A model generated the notes under the pieces. The model did no database searches. It was not told the DNA's origin and worked only from the letters and a program-made list of their open reading frames with translations. The translations under genes were made by a program, and so were the position numbers. A DNA stretch of 64,000 nt, from positions 2,835,001-2,899,000 of the forward strand of contig NZ_CP021912.1 of the NCBI RefSeq assembly GCF_003264115.1, written 5' to 3'. Positions 25,318 to 34,736 of this stretch are shown here, in pieces (position 1 is the first letter of the stretch; the number at the start of each line of letters is the position of its first letter). The stretch comes from Erythrobacter sp. KY5 (lineage in GTDB: Bacteria > Pseudomonadota > Alphaproteobacteria > Sphingomonadales > Sphingomonadaceae).

Positions 25318-27876
25318 TTACCCGACCTCAAGCGTGCGTTCGCGCAATTCGACTTCGAAGACCTCCAACTGGTCGCCCGGCTGGATGTCGTTCGTGTCTT
25401 CGAGCACCACGCCGCATTCAAGGCCAGCGCGCACTTCGTCGACATCGTCCTTGAAGCGCCGCAGCGAGGCGATGGTGGTTGCCGAGACGATGACATCCTC
25501 GCGGGTGAGACGGGCGAACAGACCTTTGCGGATGACGCCTTCCTCGACCAGCAGACCCGCTGCCTTGTCCTTCTTGCCCGACTTGAAGACCTGCTTGACC
25601 GCAGCACGGCCAACGACGGTTTCGATCCGCTCGGGACCAAGCTCGCCGGCCATTTCCTTCGCGACGTCTTCGGTGAGGTGATAGATCACATCGTAATACA
25701 TCATGCGCACACCGTCGCGCTTCACCAGCTCGCGCGCCTTCGCGTTCGGGCGAACGCCGAAGCCGATGATCGGAGCGTTCGAGGCCGCCGCCAGCGTTAC
25801 ATCGCTTTCGGTGATGGCACCGACGCCTGCGTGAAGGACGCGCGCCTTGATGTCGTCGCTCGAAATGTTGTGCAGCGCGTTGACGATTGCTTCGACCGAA
25901 CCCTGCACGTCAGCCTTCACCAGAACGGGCCATTCGATGACATTCGACTGAAGGTTGTTGAACATCGTGTCGAAGCTAGTCGGAGCAAGCGCGGTGCGCT
26001 TCTCGGTTGCCTTTTCCTGACGATATTCAGCGACTTCGCGGGCACGCTGTTCGTTCTCTACCACGGTCAGCTGGTCGCCAGCCGACGGCACGCCGCCAAG
26101 GCCCAGGACCTCGACCGGCATCGACGGGCCGGCTTCCTTGATCTGCTTGCCCTGGTCGTTGACGATTGCGCGCACACGGCCGCTCTCGGTCCCGACCACG
26201 AAAGTGTCGCCACGCTTGAGCGTACCGCGCGTGATCAGCACCGTCGCGACAGGACCGCGGCCCTTGTCGAGCTGCGCCTCGATCACGGTAGCTTCGGCTT
26301 CGCGGTCCGGGCGGGCCTTGAGCTCTAGCAATTCGGCCTGAAGCGCGATCTTTTCGAGCAATTCGTCGAGCCCGGTCTTCGCCTTCGCGGAGATTTCCAC
26401 GTCCTGCACATCGCCCGACATCGCCTCGACGATCACTTCGTGTTCGAGCAGACGGCTGCGGATGTTGTTCGGATCGGCTTCGGGCTTGTCCATCTTGTTG
26501 ATCGCAACGATCATCGGGACGCCAGCGGCCTTGGTATGATTAATCGCCTCGATCGTCTGCGGCATGATGCCATCATCGGCTGCGACCACCAGAACCACGA
26601 TATCGGTCACATTGGCGCCGCGAGCACGCATTTCGGTGAACGCTGCGTGGCCCGGAGTGTCGAGGAAGGTGATGTTCTGCTTGTCCTTCGTCGTGATCTG
26701 ATAGCTGCCGATATGCTGGGTGATACCACCGGCCTCGCCTTTGGTCACATCGGTGCCGCGCAGTGCGTCGAGCAGCGAGGTCTTGCCGTGATCGACATGG
26801 CCCATGATCGTGACGACCGGCGGACGCGGGCGCAGCGTTTCTTCCGGATCGACATCCTCTTCTGCCTGAATGTCGATATCGGCTTCGGAGACCTTCTGGA
26901 TATTATGACCGAACTGTTCGACGAGCAGTTCTGCGGTGTCCTGGTCGATCGTCTGGTTGACGGTGACCATCATGTCGAGATTGAACAGCTCCTTCACGAG
27001 GTCTGCGCCCTTCTCGCCCATGCGCTTGGCGAGTTCGCCAACCGTGATGGCTTCGGGGACGATTACGTCGCGAACCTGCTTCTCACGCGGCTTGGACGAG
27101 CCGCCACCCTGCATGCGGCGCTCTTTCTCCCGCGCGCGCTTCAGTGCGGCGAGGCTGCGTGCACGGCGGCCTTCGTCCTCGTTCAGCGCCTTGGTAACGG
27201 TCAGCTTGCCGGAACGGCGCTTGTCCTTGACGCTGCCGCCAGTGTCCTTGGCAGCGCGCTTGTCTTCCTTTTTCTTGGCCGGGCGCTTGGGCTCGGGCCG
27301 GGCGACAGGCGTGAACTTGCGCGCAGCGGGCGTCGGACTGCCCTTTGCAGCCGGCGCATCTTCCTTTGCAGGCGCAGCCTCGGCCTCGGTCTCAACCGGC
27401 TTGGGCGCTTCTTCGTCCTGCTTGACCTCATTGGCGCGCTTTTCGGCCTCTTCTTCGGCCTTTTTGTTTTCTTCCTGCCGCTTCTTTTCTTCCTCGGCAG
27501 CCTTCTTCGCCTTTTCGTCATCACGCTTGCGCGCTTCCTGGGCGAGTTTCAGGCGGTCTTCTTCCGCCTCGCGCTGAAGGCGAGCCACACGTTCCTGCGG
27601 GGTTTCCGCAGCCGGTGCAGGCTTCTTGGGAGCAGCCTTCTTGGGCGGCTCCTTCTTGGCGACCGGTTCGGGCGCCGGTTCCGGCGCGGGTGCGGGTGCG
27701 GGCGTCGGCTCAGGCGCGGGCGCTTCGCCCGGTTTCACGAGCTTGCGGCGGCGCTTCACTTCAACCGCGACCTTATTGGTACGGCCATGGCTGAAGGTCT
27801 GCTTGACCTCGCCAGCATCGACCGCCCTTTTCAGGCCCAACGGTTTACGTGCAGGTTTTTTCTCTTCGTCGCTCAT
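25318..27876 (-). CDS. infB: Translation initiation factor IF-2
   Basis: An 852-residue GTPase that delivers initiator tRNA to the small subunit. The N-terminal third is a long Lys/Glu/Ala/Pro-rich region with a low-complexity [19 protein letters not shown] stretch. The G domain starts near residue 360 with [14 protein letters not shown], then DTPGHAAF and NKMD. Domains II-IV follow, ending [10 protein letters not shown]. The ATG at 27876 (MSDEEKK) fits the family; an in-frame start at 27939 would add 21 residues. Confidence 0.98.
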   Translation of the reverse strand: MSDEEKKPARKPLGLKRAVDAGEVKQTFSHGRTNKVAVEVKRRRKLVKPGEAPAPEPTPAPAPAPEPAPEPVAKKEPPKKAAPKKPAPAAETPQERVARLQREAEEDRLKLAQEARKRDDEKAKKAAEEEKKRQEENKKAEEEAEKRANEVKQDEEAPKPVETEAEAAPAKEDAPAAKGSPTPAARKFTPVARPEPKRPAKKKEDKRAAKDTGGSVKDKRRSGKLTVTKALNEDEGRRARSLAALKRAREKERRMQGGGSSKPREKQVRDVIVPEAITVGELAKRMGEKGADLVKELFNLDMMVTVNQTIDQDTAELLVEQFGHNIQKVSEADIDIQAEEDVDPEETLRPRPPVVTIMGHVDHGKTSLLDALRGTDVTKGEAGGITQHIGSYQITTKDKQNITFLDTPGHAAFTEMRARGANVTDIVVLVVAADDGIMPQTIEAINHTKAAGVPMIVAINKMDKPEADPNNIRSRLLEHEVIVEAMSGDVQDVEISAKAKTGLDELLEKIALQAELLELKARPDREAEATVIEAQLDKGRGPVATVLITRGTLKRGDTFVVGTESGRVRAIVNDQGKQIKEAGPSMPVEVLGLGGVPSAGDQLTVVENEQRAREVAEYRQEKATEKRTALAPTSFDTMFNNLQSNVIEWPVLVKADVQGSVEAIVNALHNISSDDIKARVLHAGVGAITESDVTLAAASNAPIIGFGVRPNAKARELVKRDGVRMMYYDVIYHLTEDVAKEMAGELGPERIETVVGRAAVKQVFKSGKKDKAAGLLVEEGVIRKGLFARLTREDVIVSATTIASLRRFKDDVDEVRAGLECGVVLEDTNDIQPGDQLEVFEVELRERTLEVG

Positions 27877-27959
27877 TCTAGCTCGTTCGTCCTTCAAATA
27901 TTCTTCTGTCGCCGCGCGGAGCATGATGCCTGCGCGCATGTTCGCATCGTTAAGGGCCG

Positions 27960-28694
27960 CTAATCGGGAGGATCGCTCCCCATGAAACGAGACAGGCGCG
28001 TTACCGCCTGTCCAACCCGGTCTGCCGCGCTCGGTCCTTTTGACCGGACACCGCGCAGACCCGAAACGCCCAGATGGACGACATTTTCGCGGCCCAATGC
28101 CACAGACAGAGCATCGCGGTCCAGTGGCAAGACTGTCCCGCGCTCACCCGATCCCTCTTTATTCGTCCCCACGCGCCACGCCTGATCGAGCTTCTTGCGC
28201 CCGTCCTCGCTGCTGTCGCTGGCATGCAGCAACAATGCGATGCGGCCCGTGCGTGCGTGTTCTTCGATCTTGGCCGACCCAAGCACCACATTCCCGCCGC
28301 GCAGTTCAAGGCCCAGCCGATCGGCAAGTACCTTGCTCAGCGCAGATTCGATCCTGTGCGGCAAATCGTCGCTGTAGGAAAGAGGAACGCGCTTTGCGTC
28401 ATCTTTGGCAGGCCCGCCCTTGAATGCGCGCATCAGCGCCCGCTTGAGATGGCCATCGGTCATCGCGCTTTCAAGCGCCGCGCGATCAGGCACGATCCAT
28501 GCGCCGCGTCCCGGAGCCTTGCCCGCCGGATCGGGGTGCACCGTTCCATCGGGCGCAACCGCGAGCCGGATCAGCTCCTCGCGCGGAAGGACCTGGCCCG
28601 AAAGGACGCAGCGGCGCTCGCTCCCGGAAGCGTGTCCGGGAACCTCATCTTCAGCGATGTCGGAACTTACGCGCTCATTGGGTGGAGTCCGCAT
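27960..28694 (-). CDS. DUF448/YlxR protein fused to an L7Ae-like domain
   Basis: A 244-residue RNA-binding protein. Residues 25-95 form the YlxR/DUF448 domain (RRCVLSGQVLPREELIRLAV, GKAPGRGAWIVPDRAALE). Residues 125-200 resemble the ribosomal L7Ae/YlxQ fold (NVVLGSAKIEEHARTGRIAL). In Firmicutes these are two separate genes between nusA and infB; a fusion is common in Alphaproteobacteria. The ATG at 28694 overlaps the nusA end by 20 bases. YlxR affects RNase P and transcription in other bacteria. Confidence 0.9.
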   Translation of the reverse strand: MRTPPNERVSSDIAEDEVPGHASGSERRCVLSGQVLPREELIRLAVAPDGTVHPDPAGKAPGRGAWIVPDRAALESAMTDGHLKRALMRAFKGGPAKDDAKRVPLSYSDDLPHRIESALSKVLADRLGLELRGGNVVLGSAKIEEHARTGRIALLLHASDSSEDGRKKLDQAWRVGTNKEGSGERGTVLPLDRDALSVALGRENVVHLGVSGLRGVRSKGPSAADRVGQAVTRLSRFMGSDPPD

Positions 28695-30354
28695 CGGCGG
28701 CCTCCTCAGCGGGAGCGCTAGCGGGCTCCTCGTCTTCGGACCCCGATGGAGCTGCCTGCGGCTCTTCGTCTTCGAACCAGTGCGCACGGGCAGCCATGAT
28801 GATCTCGTTGCCCTGCTCTTCGGTGAGGCCGTACTCACCAAGCACACCGCCCTTGTCCTGCTCACGCTGCGGGCGACGCATCGGCGGACCGTCGGTGTTG
28901 TTCCGGCGGCGCGGAGCCTCGCGCTTCTTGGCGATCAGTTCGTCGGTGGCAAGGTCGGCCACATCGTCGAGCGTCTTGAGCCCGGCCTTGCCGAGCGTGA
29001 CGAGCATCGCTTCGGTCAGGTGCGGCAGTTCGGCGATTGCATCTTCCACGCCCAGTTCGCGGCGAGCGGTGCGGTGCGTTTCTTCCTGCCGTTCCAGTGC
29101 TTCGATCGCGCGGCTCTGAAGCTCTTCGGCGAGCTCTTCGTCGAAGCCTTCGATCGCGGCGAGTTCGGCCATTTCGACGTAAGCGACTTCCTCAAGCATC
29201 GCGAAGCCTTCGGCCACGAGCAGCTGCGAGAGCGTTTCGTCAACGTCGAGCTCTTCTTCGAACATCTTGGAGCGTTCGGCGAATTCCTTGGAGCGCTTCT
29301 CGGAAGCCTCTTCCTCGGTCATGATGTCGATCTGGTGACCGGTCAGCTGGCTGGCGAGACGCACGTTCTGGCCGCGGCGACCGATGGCGAGCGACAGCTG
29401 GTCATCCGGAACAACCACTTCGATGCGGCCATCTTCCTCGTCAAGGACCACGCGGGCAACCGTTGCCGGCTGAAGCGCGTTCACGACGAAAGTCGCGGTG
29501 TCTTCCGACCACGGAATAATGTCGATCTTTTCGCCCTGAAGCTCCTGAACGACAGCCTGAACACGGCTACCCTTCATGCCAACGCAGGCGCCGACCGGGT
29601 CGATGCTGCTGTCGTGGCTGATCACGCCGATCTTGGCGCGCGAACCCGGGTCGCGGGCGGCGGCCTTGATCTCGATGATGCCATCGTAGATTTCGGGCAC
29701 TTCCTGAGCGAACAGCTTGCGCATGAAGTCAGGCGCGGCGCGCGACAGGAAAATCTGCGGCCCGCGATTGTTGCGCTCGACCTTGGTGATGAGCGCGCGG
29801 ACACGCTCGCCAACACGGGCGGCTTCGCGCGGGATCTGCTGATCGCGGCGGATGACGCCTTCGGCGCGGCCAAGGTTCACGATCACGTGGCCAAATTCGA
29901 CCGACTTGATGACGCCGGTGATGATTTCGCCTGCGCGATCCTTGAACTCTTCGAACTGACGCTCACGCTCTGCATCGCGGACCTTCTGGAAGATCACCTG
30001 CTTTGCGGACTGCGCATCGATACGGCCAAGATCGACCGGGGGCAGCGGGTCAACGATAAAGTCGCCGACGCTCGCGCCGTCCTGAAGCTTCTGAGCCTGC
30101 TTGAGGTCGACCTGCTTGAAATAGTCCTCGACCTCTTCAACCACCTCGACCACGCGCCAAAGCGTCAGGTCGCCGGTGTTGGGATCGAGCTTTGCGCGAA
30201 TGTCGTTTTCCGCACCGTAGCGGTTGCGAGCCGATTTCTGGATCGCTTCTTCCATCGCCTCGATGACGATGGCTTTGTCGATCATCTTCTCGGACGCGAC
30301 GGAGTTTGCAATCGCGAGCAGTTCTGCCTTGTTGGCGGAAATGGCACTGGCCAT
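28675..30354 (-). CDS. nusA: Transcription termination/antitermination factor NusA
   Basis: A 559-residue RNA polymerase-associated factor. The N-terminal domain opens with [20 protein letters not shown]; an S1 domain follows ([18 protein letters not shown]), then two KH domains ([20 protein letters not shown] and [20 protein letters not shown]), and C-terminal acidic repeats with helix-hairpin-helix character. The extreme tail is a Glu/Asp/Ala stretch. It overlaps rimP by one base and the YlxR gene by 20. Confidence 0.98.
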   Translation of the reverse strand: MASAISANKAELLAIANSVASEKMIDKAIVIEAMEEAIQKSARNRYGAENDIRAKLDPNTGDLTLWRVVEVVEEVEDYFKQVDLKQAQKLQDGASVGDFIVDPLPPVDLGRIDAQSAKQVIFQKVRDAERERQFEEFKDRAGEIITGVIKSVEFGHVIVNLGRAEGVIRRDQQIPREAARVGERVRALITKVERNNRGPQIFLSRAAPDFMRKLFAQEVPEIYDGIIEIKAAARDPGSRAKIGVISHDSSIDPVGACVGMKGSRVQAVVQELQGEKIDIIPWSEDTATFVVNALQPATVARVVLDEEDGRIEVVVPDDQLSLAIGRRGQNVRLASQLTGHQIDIMTEEEASEKRSKEFAERSKMFEEELDVDETLSQLLVAEGFAMLEEVAYVEMAELAAIEGFDEELAEELQSRAIEALERQEETHRTARRELGVEDAIAELPHLTEAMLVTLGKAGLKTLDDVADLATDELIAKKREAPRRRNNTDGPPMRRPQREQDKGGVLGEYGLTEEQGNEIIMAARAHWFEDEEPQAAPSGSEDEEPASAPAEEAADADSTQ

Positions 30355-30920
30355 CAGTCGTCTGCCTTTTCTTCTTGGTCTTCTACAATGTCGTCGGCAC
30401 CGGTGGTGTCGATGGGTTTGGTTGCAGCGATCAGCTTGTCGGTAAGTTCAAGCTTCGCGCTGTGAATCTGGTCTTGCGGGAGCTTTGCCTCACCCGCCTT
30501 GGCATCGGTGATGGTCACCATACCATTTTCGATGCCGCCAAGCTCGCCTTTATACACGCGCTGGCCATCATACCCCTTGGCCATGACGATCCGAGCATCA
30601 TGCCCGGCCCAGTTGGCGAAATCCTTTTCCCGCGTGAGCGGACGGTCGATACCGGGCGAGGACACTTCGAGGTGATAGGCGCCTTCGATCAGCACTTCGC
30701 CCGCTTCCTCGCGCGCGTCGATCATGTCCGAGACACGGCGCGACAATTGGGCGCATTGCTCGATCACGAGCTGGCCGGTGGCCGGATCTTCGGCCATGAT
30801 CTGCAATGCCTCGCCGCCGTCACCGGCTTCCGAAGGCATCATCTTCACCCGCACCAATTCGAAACCCAGAGCTTTCGCTTCGGGTTCGATCAGGTCTTCA
30901 AGGCGCGCAATGTCAGTCAT
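30354..30920 (-). CDS. rimP: Ribosome maturation factor RimP
   Basis: A 188-residue protein needed for small-subunit maturation. The N-terminal alpha/beta domain (LEDLIEPEAKALGFELVRVK) is followed by the SH3-like C-terminal domain; YHLEVSSPGIDRPLTREKDF is the diagnostic block. Its end overlaps the nusA start. A promoter candidate lies at 31034-31062. The acidic tail after residue 165 is an Alphaproteobacteria-type extension. Confidence 0.96.
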   Translation of the reverse strand: MTDIARLEDLIEPEAKALGFELVRVKMMPSEAGDGGEALQIMAEDPATGQLVIEQCAQLSRRVSDMIDAREEAGEVLIEGAYHLEVSSPGIDRPLTREKDFANWAGHDARIVMAKGYDGQRVYKGELGGIENGMVTITDAKAGEAKLPQDQIHSAKLELTDKLIAATKPIDTTGADDIVEDQEEKADD

Positions 30921-31033
30921 GCGTTGGCGGGTTACTCTTCGATTGTGACATCATCGAAATGGCATGAGCCGTTGGTGCCGGCCCCTTGCGGCGCCAGCCC
31001 CTTCAAAGTTTCGACGATGTCGGGATGAGTGAT

Positions 31034-31062
31034 CAGTTAGGCGTCCGGCCCCGCTTTGGCAA
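31034..31062 (-). promoter_or_regulatory. Candidate sigma-70 promoter for the rimP operon
   Basis: On the minus strand TTGCCA and TAACTG are separated by exactly 17 bases, about 114 bases upstream of the rimP start and between it and the PilZ gene. The -35 element is good; the -10 element is weak at its third and last positions. It is the best match in the gap. Confidence 0.45.
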
Positions 31063-31104
31063 GCCTTAGCTCGGCCCGATCACGCACTTTTCCTCTTGCG
31101 CGGT

Positions 31105-31515
31105 TCAGATACCCACGGCCCAGCGCCGTGCCTCGGCCCAAAGTGCACGCACCTCGTCTTCCTCCATCCGCTCTGAATAAGCACGCACCGCCAGCACGTC
31201 CTTCTGGTTCAGCGGCGGGTCGAAGGACAGGCCGACCGTTCCACCGGTCTGCTTGAAATCACTGCGCACGACCGTGCCGAACGGTTCCAGTCCGTCGATC
31301 TGCAGCAGGGCATCCTCCCCATGGGCGAGGCTTTCTTCGAGGCTGATTTTCGCACCCGTCAGGGACAGGTCGATCAGAATGCAGCGGCGCGTATCGTATC
31401 GGGTCACCAGCCGCGCAGGTATTGCAAGCCTCAGTCGGGGCGCGCCGCGCCTTCCGACTTTCGCATGCGATATCTTCGGATCACCGTTTTGCCATGGGGT
31501 ACGAGGCTTGGTCAT
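31105..31515 (-). CDS. PilZ domain protein
   Basis: A 136-residue protein dominated by one PilZ domain. The RxxxR half of the c-di-GMP-binding motif is RRGAPRLRLAI near residue 25 and the (D/N)xSxxG half is LIDLSLTGAKI near 50, so second-messenger binding is likely. The start at 31515 (MTKPRTPW) is favoured; the open frame extends upstream without family similarity. It lies between the rimP promoter and pspF, all on the minus strand. Confidence 0.85.
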   Translation of the reverse strand: MTKPRTPWQNGDPKISHAKVGRRGAPRLRLAIPARLVTRYDTRRCILIDLSLTGAKISLEESLAHGEDALLQIDGLEPFGTVVRSDFKQTGGTVGLSFDPPLNQKDVLAVRAYSERMEEDEVRALWAEARRWAVGI

Positions 31516-31641
31516 GGCCTGGGGATAGGGCGTTATGCTCAAGCCGAGCTTGACCGCCTGCTGCGTAATTCTACGGAGCGTGTCGCAAAGGCTGAGACGC
31601 AGCCGGGCCGCTGTCTGCCGCCCCGCCAATCAGGCAGCCAG

Positions 31642-32691
31642 TCAGTCAGCCTCTTCCATCAGCGCATGCTTCTTGATGCAATGGCGCAGCTGGTCATAGC
31701 TGAGGCCAAGCGCCTTGGCCGTCTGGCGCTGGTTCCAGCGATGCTTGCCCAGCGCATGTTCGACAATCGCACGCTCATGCGCATCGACTGCGGCGCGCAG
31801 ATCCTCGACCTCGTCGAAACACGGGGCCTGCGATGCGAAATCGCTCGCAGCTGGCGTGGCAGGTTGTGACCTGGGAGCGGACGAATCGGAGCGGCGATGG
31901 CTGGGCATTGCGGGCTTCCACGGGCTGTCGAACGGGTCGAACTGGACATGCGCGATCGGCCTGTCGGGATCGTCCCAGCGATAGACTGAACGTTCGACCA
32001 CATTGCGCAATTCGCGCACATTTCCGGGCCAGCCATATTCTTCCAGCTGGTTCATCACGTGCGGCGCAAATCCCGGCCAGCCATGCCAGTCGAGTTCGGC
32101 AGCCATTCGCCGCGCGAAATACTCGGCCAGAACGCCCACGTCGCCTTCCCGCACGCGCAGGGGCGGAAGCGTGATAACCTCGAAACTGAGCCTGTCGAGC
32201 AGGTCCGCACGAAACTCCCCGGTTTCGGCAAGATTGGGCAGGTCGTCATTGGTTGCAGCCACGATGCGCACATCGACACGGATCGGGCGCGAGGAACCGA
32301 TGCGAGTCACTTCGCCATATTCGACGGCCCTGAGCAGGCGTTCTTGCGCGCCCATCGACAAGGTGCCCAGTTCGTCGAGAAACAGAGTGCCCTTGTCGGC
32401 TTCCTCGAACCTTCCGGCGCGCGCTTTGGTAGCGCCGGTAAAGGCGCCCGCCTCGTGACCGAACAATTCGGCCTCGATCAGGCTTTCGGGAAGCGCGGCG
32501 CAATTCATGGTGACGAGCGGTTCGTCCCAACGGGTCGACAGGCGGTGGAGACGTTCGGCGATCAGTTCCTTGCCGGTTCCGCGCTCTCCGATGACCAGAA
32601 CGGGGCGGCTCATGGGCGCAGCACGCGAGGCGCGCTCGACCGCGTCGAGGAAAGCGCCGGACTGGCCGATAAACTGGTTTTCGCGCTCCAT
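31642..32691 (-). CDS. pspF: PspF-type sigma-54 activator of the psp operon
   Basis: A 349-residue bacterial enhancer-binding protein with no N-terminal sensory domain, as in PspF. The AAA+ domain starts almost at once (FLDAVERASRAAPMSRPVLV), with Walker A GERGTGKE, the sigma-54-contacting loop GAFTGATKA, and Walker B GTLFLDELGTL. The C-terminal Fis-type helix-turn-helix is NQRQTAKALGLSYDQLRHCI. It is divergent from the psp genes, with a perfect sigma-54 promoter facing the other way, and is about 20 residues longer than E. coli PspF. ATG at 32691 fits best. In E. coli PspF is held inactive by PspA. Confidence 0.95.
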   Translation of the reverse strand: MERENQFIGQSGAFLDAVERASRAAPMSRPVLVIGERGTGKELIAERLHRLSTRWDEPLVTMNCAALPESLIEAELFGHEAGAFTGATKARAGRFEEADKGTLFLDELGTLSMGAQERLLRAVEYGEVTRIGSSRPIRVDVRIVAATNDDLPNLAETGEFRADLLDRLSFEVITLPPLRVREGDVGVLAEYFARRMAAELDWHGWPGFAPHVMNQLEEYGWPGNVRELRNVVERSVYRWDDPDRPIAHVQFDPFDSPWKPAMPSHRRSDSSAPRSQPATPAASDFASQAPCFDEVEDLRAAVDAHERAIVEHALGKHRWNQRQTAKALGLSYDQLRHCIKKHALMEEAD

Positions 32692-32802
32692 ATTCCCTCC
32701 TTTCGCCAACCTATAGTGAAAAATCCCAATGTTTGGCAACAGGAACCATAGCGTTCTTCAACGTGTCATGGAAAAACCAAGGAATTCCGGCATTTTCGAG
32801 TT

Positions 32803-32819
32803 TTGGCACGCTGGTTGCA
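32803..32819 (+). promoter_or_regulatory. Sigma-54 promoter of the psp operon
   Basis: TTGGCACGCTGGTTGCA matches the -24/-12 consensus TGGCACG-N4-TTGCW at every conserved position. It lies 112 bases from the pspF start and 41 bases ahead of the first psp-operon gene. The stretch at 32700-32790 is the expected place for PspF upstream activating sites, though I could not define them. Confidence 0.93.
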
Positions 32820-32859
32820 AAAATGAGGGCAAACACTGACACGTTCTTGGAGACCCACA

Positions 32860-33027
32860 ATGTACAACGCCTCTTTCTTCCGCAGCAAGCTTGGCCACGC
32901 CTCGCTCGCCAGCGTTGCCGCCATGGCTCTGATGATTGCCTTCACCGGCCAGATGACCCTCGGCGTGGAAGATGCGCATATCGCTCAGCCGAGCGGTGAA
33001 ACGACCATGCTGGTTGAGCTTGCTTGA
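32860..33027 (+). CDS. 55-residue membrane or exported peptide, first gene of the psp operon
   Basis: This reading frame begins 41 bases after the sigma-54 promoter with TTGGAG well placed before the ATG. The 55 residues have a basic start (FFRSKLGH), one hydrophobic stretch (about residues 14-34, ASLASVAAMALMIAFTGQM) and a polar end (EDAHIAQPSGETTM). It may be a single-pass membrane peptide or carry an uncut signal anchor. I do not recognise a family. Its TGA overlaps a TTG that opens the frame running into pspA, so translation may be coupled. Placement makes it part of the envelope stress response. Confidence 0.75.
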   Translation: MYNASFFRSKLGHASLASVAAMALMIAFTGQMTLGVEDAHIAQPSGETTMLVELA

Positions 33028-33305
33028 GCATTATCGTGAGCAAGCGAGACGATATTCCAGGCGGTGATCCCTTCGGGCCGGAGCGCAAGTCTCCAGTCGC
33101 GAATGCCGATTTTAGCGACGCGCTGTCCCCGATGCGCGCTCGCTCCAACGGCAGCGCTTCGGCCCACCCCTCAAAACTCTCGCGCCTCGATGCGGAAATC
33201 GAGGCCTTGCGTCGCAGCCCCACCCCGACGCAAACTCATGGCAGAAGCGATCGTGACGACGACTCGCGCCAGAGCACTAACCCGTTCCTAGATGGAGTAG
33301 CCTTC
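33024..33305 (+). other. In-frame open region ahead of pspA, possible N-terminal extension
   Basis: The frame is open from TTG at 33024 (or GTG at 33036) straight into pspA with no stop. Codon choice stays GC-rich at third positions, as in coding DNA. About 94 residues could be added; the predicted peptide is polar and contains LSRLDAEIEALRRSP, very like the EIEALRD ends of the PspB-like proteins downstream. It could be a longer PspA form, a relic gene fused upstream, or simply untranslated leader. No strong ribosome binding site precedes the early starts. Confidence 0.45.
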
Positions 33306-33986
33306 ATGGGCATTTTCAGCCGCACTCGTGACATCATTGCCGCGAACTTCAACGACATGCTCGATAAAGCGGACGACCCGCAGAAGATGATCCGCATGAT
33401 CATCCTCGAGATGGAAGAAACGCTCGTCGAAGTCCGGGCAAGCGCGGCGCGAACGATTGCTGACCAGAAGGAAATGCACCGTCACGTCGTCAAGCTCGAC
33501 AAGCTCCAGGCCGACTGGGGCGAGAAGGCGCAACTGGCGCTGTCGAAGGACCGCGAGGACCTCGCCCGCGCTGCTCTGGTCGAGAAGAAGAAAGCGACCG
33601 GCATGGCAGACCAGCTGCGCGCCGAGATCGCCGTGCTCGACGATGCGCTGCGCGCTTACGAGGACGACATTCAGAAGCTGCAGCATCGCCTGCGCGAAGC
33701 CCGCAGCCGCCAGACTGCCATCGCAGCGCGGCTCGAAAGCGCGGAGAACCGCGTCAAGCTGCGCACGCTGATGAGCACCGAACGCACGGACGAAGCGCTT
33801 GCCCGCTTCGACCAGCTCGAACGCCGCGTCGATTACGCCGAAGGGCGCGCCGACGCGATCCAGATCGGCCAGGACCAGCCGCCCTCGCTCTCTGACGAGA
33901 TCGCCGCACTCGAAGGCGCCGATGCCATCGACGACGAGCTTGCCCAGATGAAAAAGGCGCTCGGCAAGCCTGAAGCCGACGACTGA
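33306..33986 (+). CDS. pspA: Phage shock protein A
   Basis: A 226-residue coiled-coil protein of the PspA/Vipp1/ESCRT-III family that binds stressed inner membrane and restrains PspF. MGIFSRTRDIIAANFNDMLD is the membrane-binding amphipathic helix; KMIRMIILEMEETLVEVRAS and the long helices after it match the family. E. coli PspA has 222 residues, so this start (ATG with GGAG upstream) gives the normal length. The tail carries SLSDEIAALEGADAIDDELA. Confidence 0.96.
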   Translation: MGIFSRTRDIIAANFNDMLDKADDPQKMIRMIILEMEETLVEVRASAARTIADQKEMHRHVVKLDKLQADWGEKAQLALSKDREDLARAALVEKKKATGMADQLRAEIAVLDDALRAYEDDIQKLQHRLREARSRQTAIAARLESAENRVKLRTLMSTERTDEALARFDQLERRVDYAEGRADAIQIGQDQPPSLSDEIAALEGADAIDDELAQMKKALGKPEADD

Positions 33987-34019
33987 AACAAGAATAGACA
34001 AACGACAGGGAATTGAACC

Positions 34020-34322
34020 GTGGAACCCGAATTCATCATCATCCCGATGCTCTTCATCGGCCTGCCGTGGCTGATCCTCCACTACGTTACCAAGTGGAAG
34101 ACGGCAGCCACGATCACCTCTGACGATGAGGTGCTGCTCGAAGAGCTCTACAATCTCGCCAAGCGCCTTGATGAACGCATGGACACGGTCGAGCGCCTCG
34201 TTGCCGCCGATGACCCGTCGTTCAACCCGGTCAAACGCCTTCAGGCGGACCAGGAAACAGACAATCAACAGCTGCGCGAACTCGAACAGCTGATGGCCGA
34301 AAAGAAAGGAGCCAGCCAATGA
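34020..34322 (+). CDS. pspB: Phage shock protein B
   Basis: A 100-residue inner-membrane protein. The membrane segment is residues 5-24 (FIIIPMLFIGLPWLILHYVT), followed by a coiled coil with LAKRLDERMDTVERLVAADD, which parallels the E. coli PspB segment that contacts PspC and PspA. It is longer than the 74-residue E. coli protein. It starts with GTG and overlaps pspC (ATGA). Confidence 0.9.
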   Translation: MEPEFIIIPMLFIGLPWLILHYVTKWKTAATITSDDEVLLEELYNLAKRLDERMDTVERLVAADDPSFNPVKRLQADQETDNQQLRELEQLMAEKKGASQ

Positions 34323-34693
34323 ACAGCCCCCGCACCTCCCTTTACCGGGACAAGCACAATGCAAAGCTGATGGGCGTGTGCTCCGGCATTGCCGACTATA
34401 CCGGGATCGACGCCTTCTGGCTGCGCCTTGCAATGGTCGTCCTTACCGTGACGCTCGGCTGGCCGCTGATTGCCTACTTCATCGCCGGCGCGCTCCTCCA
34501 GAAGAAGCCGCCGCACCTGTACCGCGACAATCAGGAACAGCAGTACTGGCAGCGTGTCCGCCAGAGCCCGAAGCGCACCGCACGTGAAATCCGCGCCCGC
34601 TTCCGCGATGTCGACCGCAGGCTGGCCGATGTGGAAAGCTACTATGTCAGCAACAATCCGCGTCTGACGGCCGAGATCGAGCGCCTGCGCTGA
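34319..34693 (+). CDS. pspC: Phage shock protein C
   Basis: A 124-residue membrane protein. The PspC domain covers residues 7-66 (LYRDKHNAKLMGVCSGIADY, then LRLAMVVLTVTLGWPLIAYF). The tail (about 95-124) is a charged coiled coil, VDRRLADVESYYV...LTAEIERLR, which matches the segment shared by the six small genes that follow. PspC with PspB senses membrane stress and releases PspF from PspA. Confidence 0.95.
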   Translation: MNSPRTSLYRDKHNAKLMGVCSGIADYTGIDAFWLRLAMVVLTVTLGWPLIAYFIAGALLQKKPPHLYRDNQEQQYWQRVRQSPKRTAREIRARFRDVDRRLADVESYYVSNNPRLTAEIERLR

Positions 34694-34736
34694 TCCAGCG
34701 AACGCAAACTCAACATCAATCAGGGGCATTTAGATC

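Noticed and set aside
26440-27963. A long open frame on the plus strand opposite infB (507 codons)
   Set aside because: It is antisense to a certain gene; the mirrored Lys/Glu-rich codons of IF-2 explain the lack of stops, and the translation is low-complexity.
28405-30465. A 686-codon plus-strand frame opposite nusA
   Set aside because: It mirrors nusA and has no family features; long antisense frames are expected in high-GC DNA.
30932-31036. A 34-codon open frame just upstream of rimP on the minus strand with plausible codon use
   Set aside because: It has no ATG, GTG or TTG start, and its upstream end overlaps the best -10 element. Nothing supports translation.
32721-32745. A second sigma-54 promoter, overlapping the pspF side
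   Set aside because: TTGGCAAC is present but no TTGC follows at the right spacing, so only the site at 32803 qualifies.
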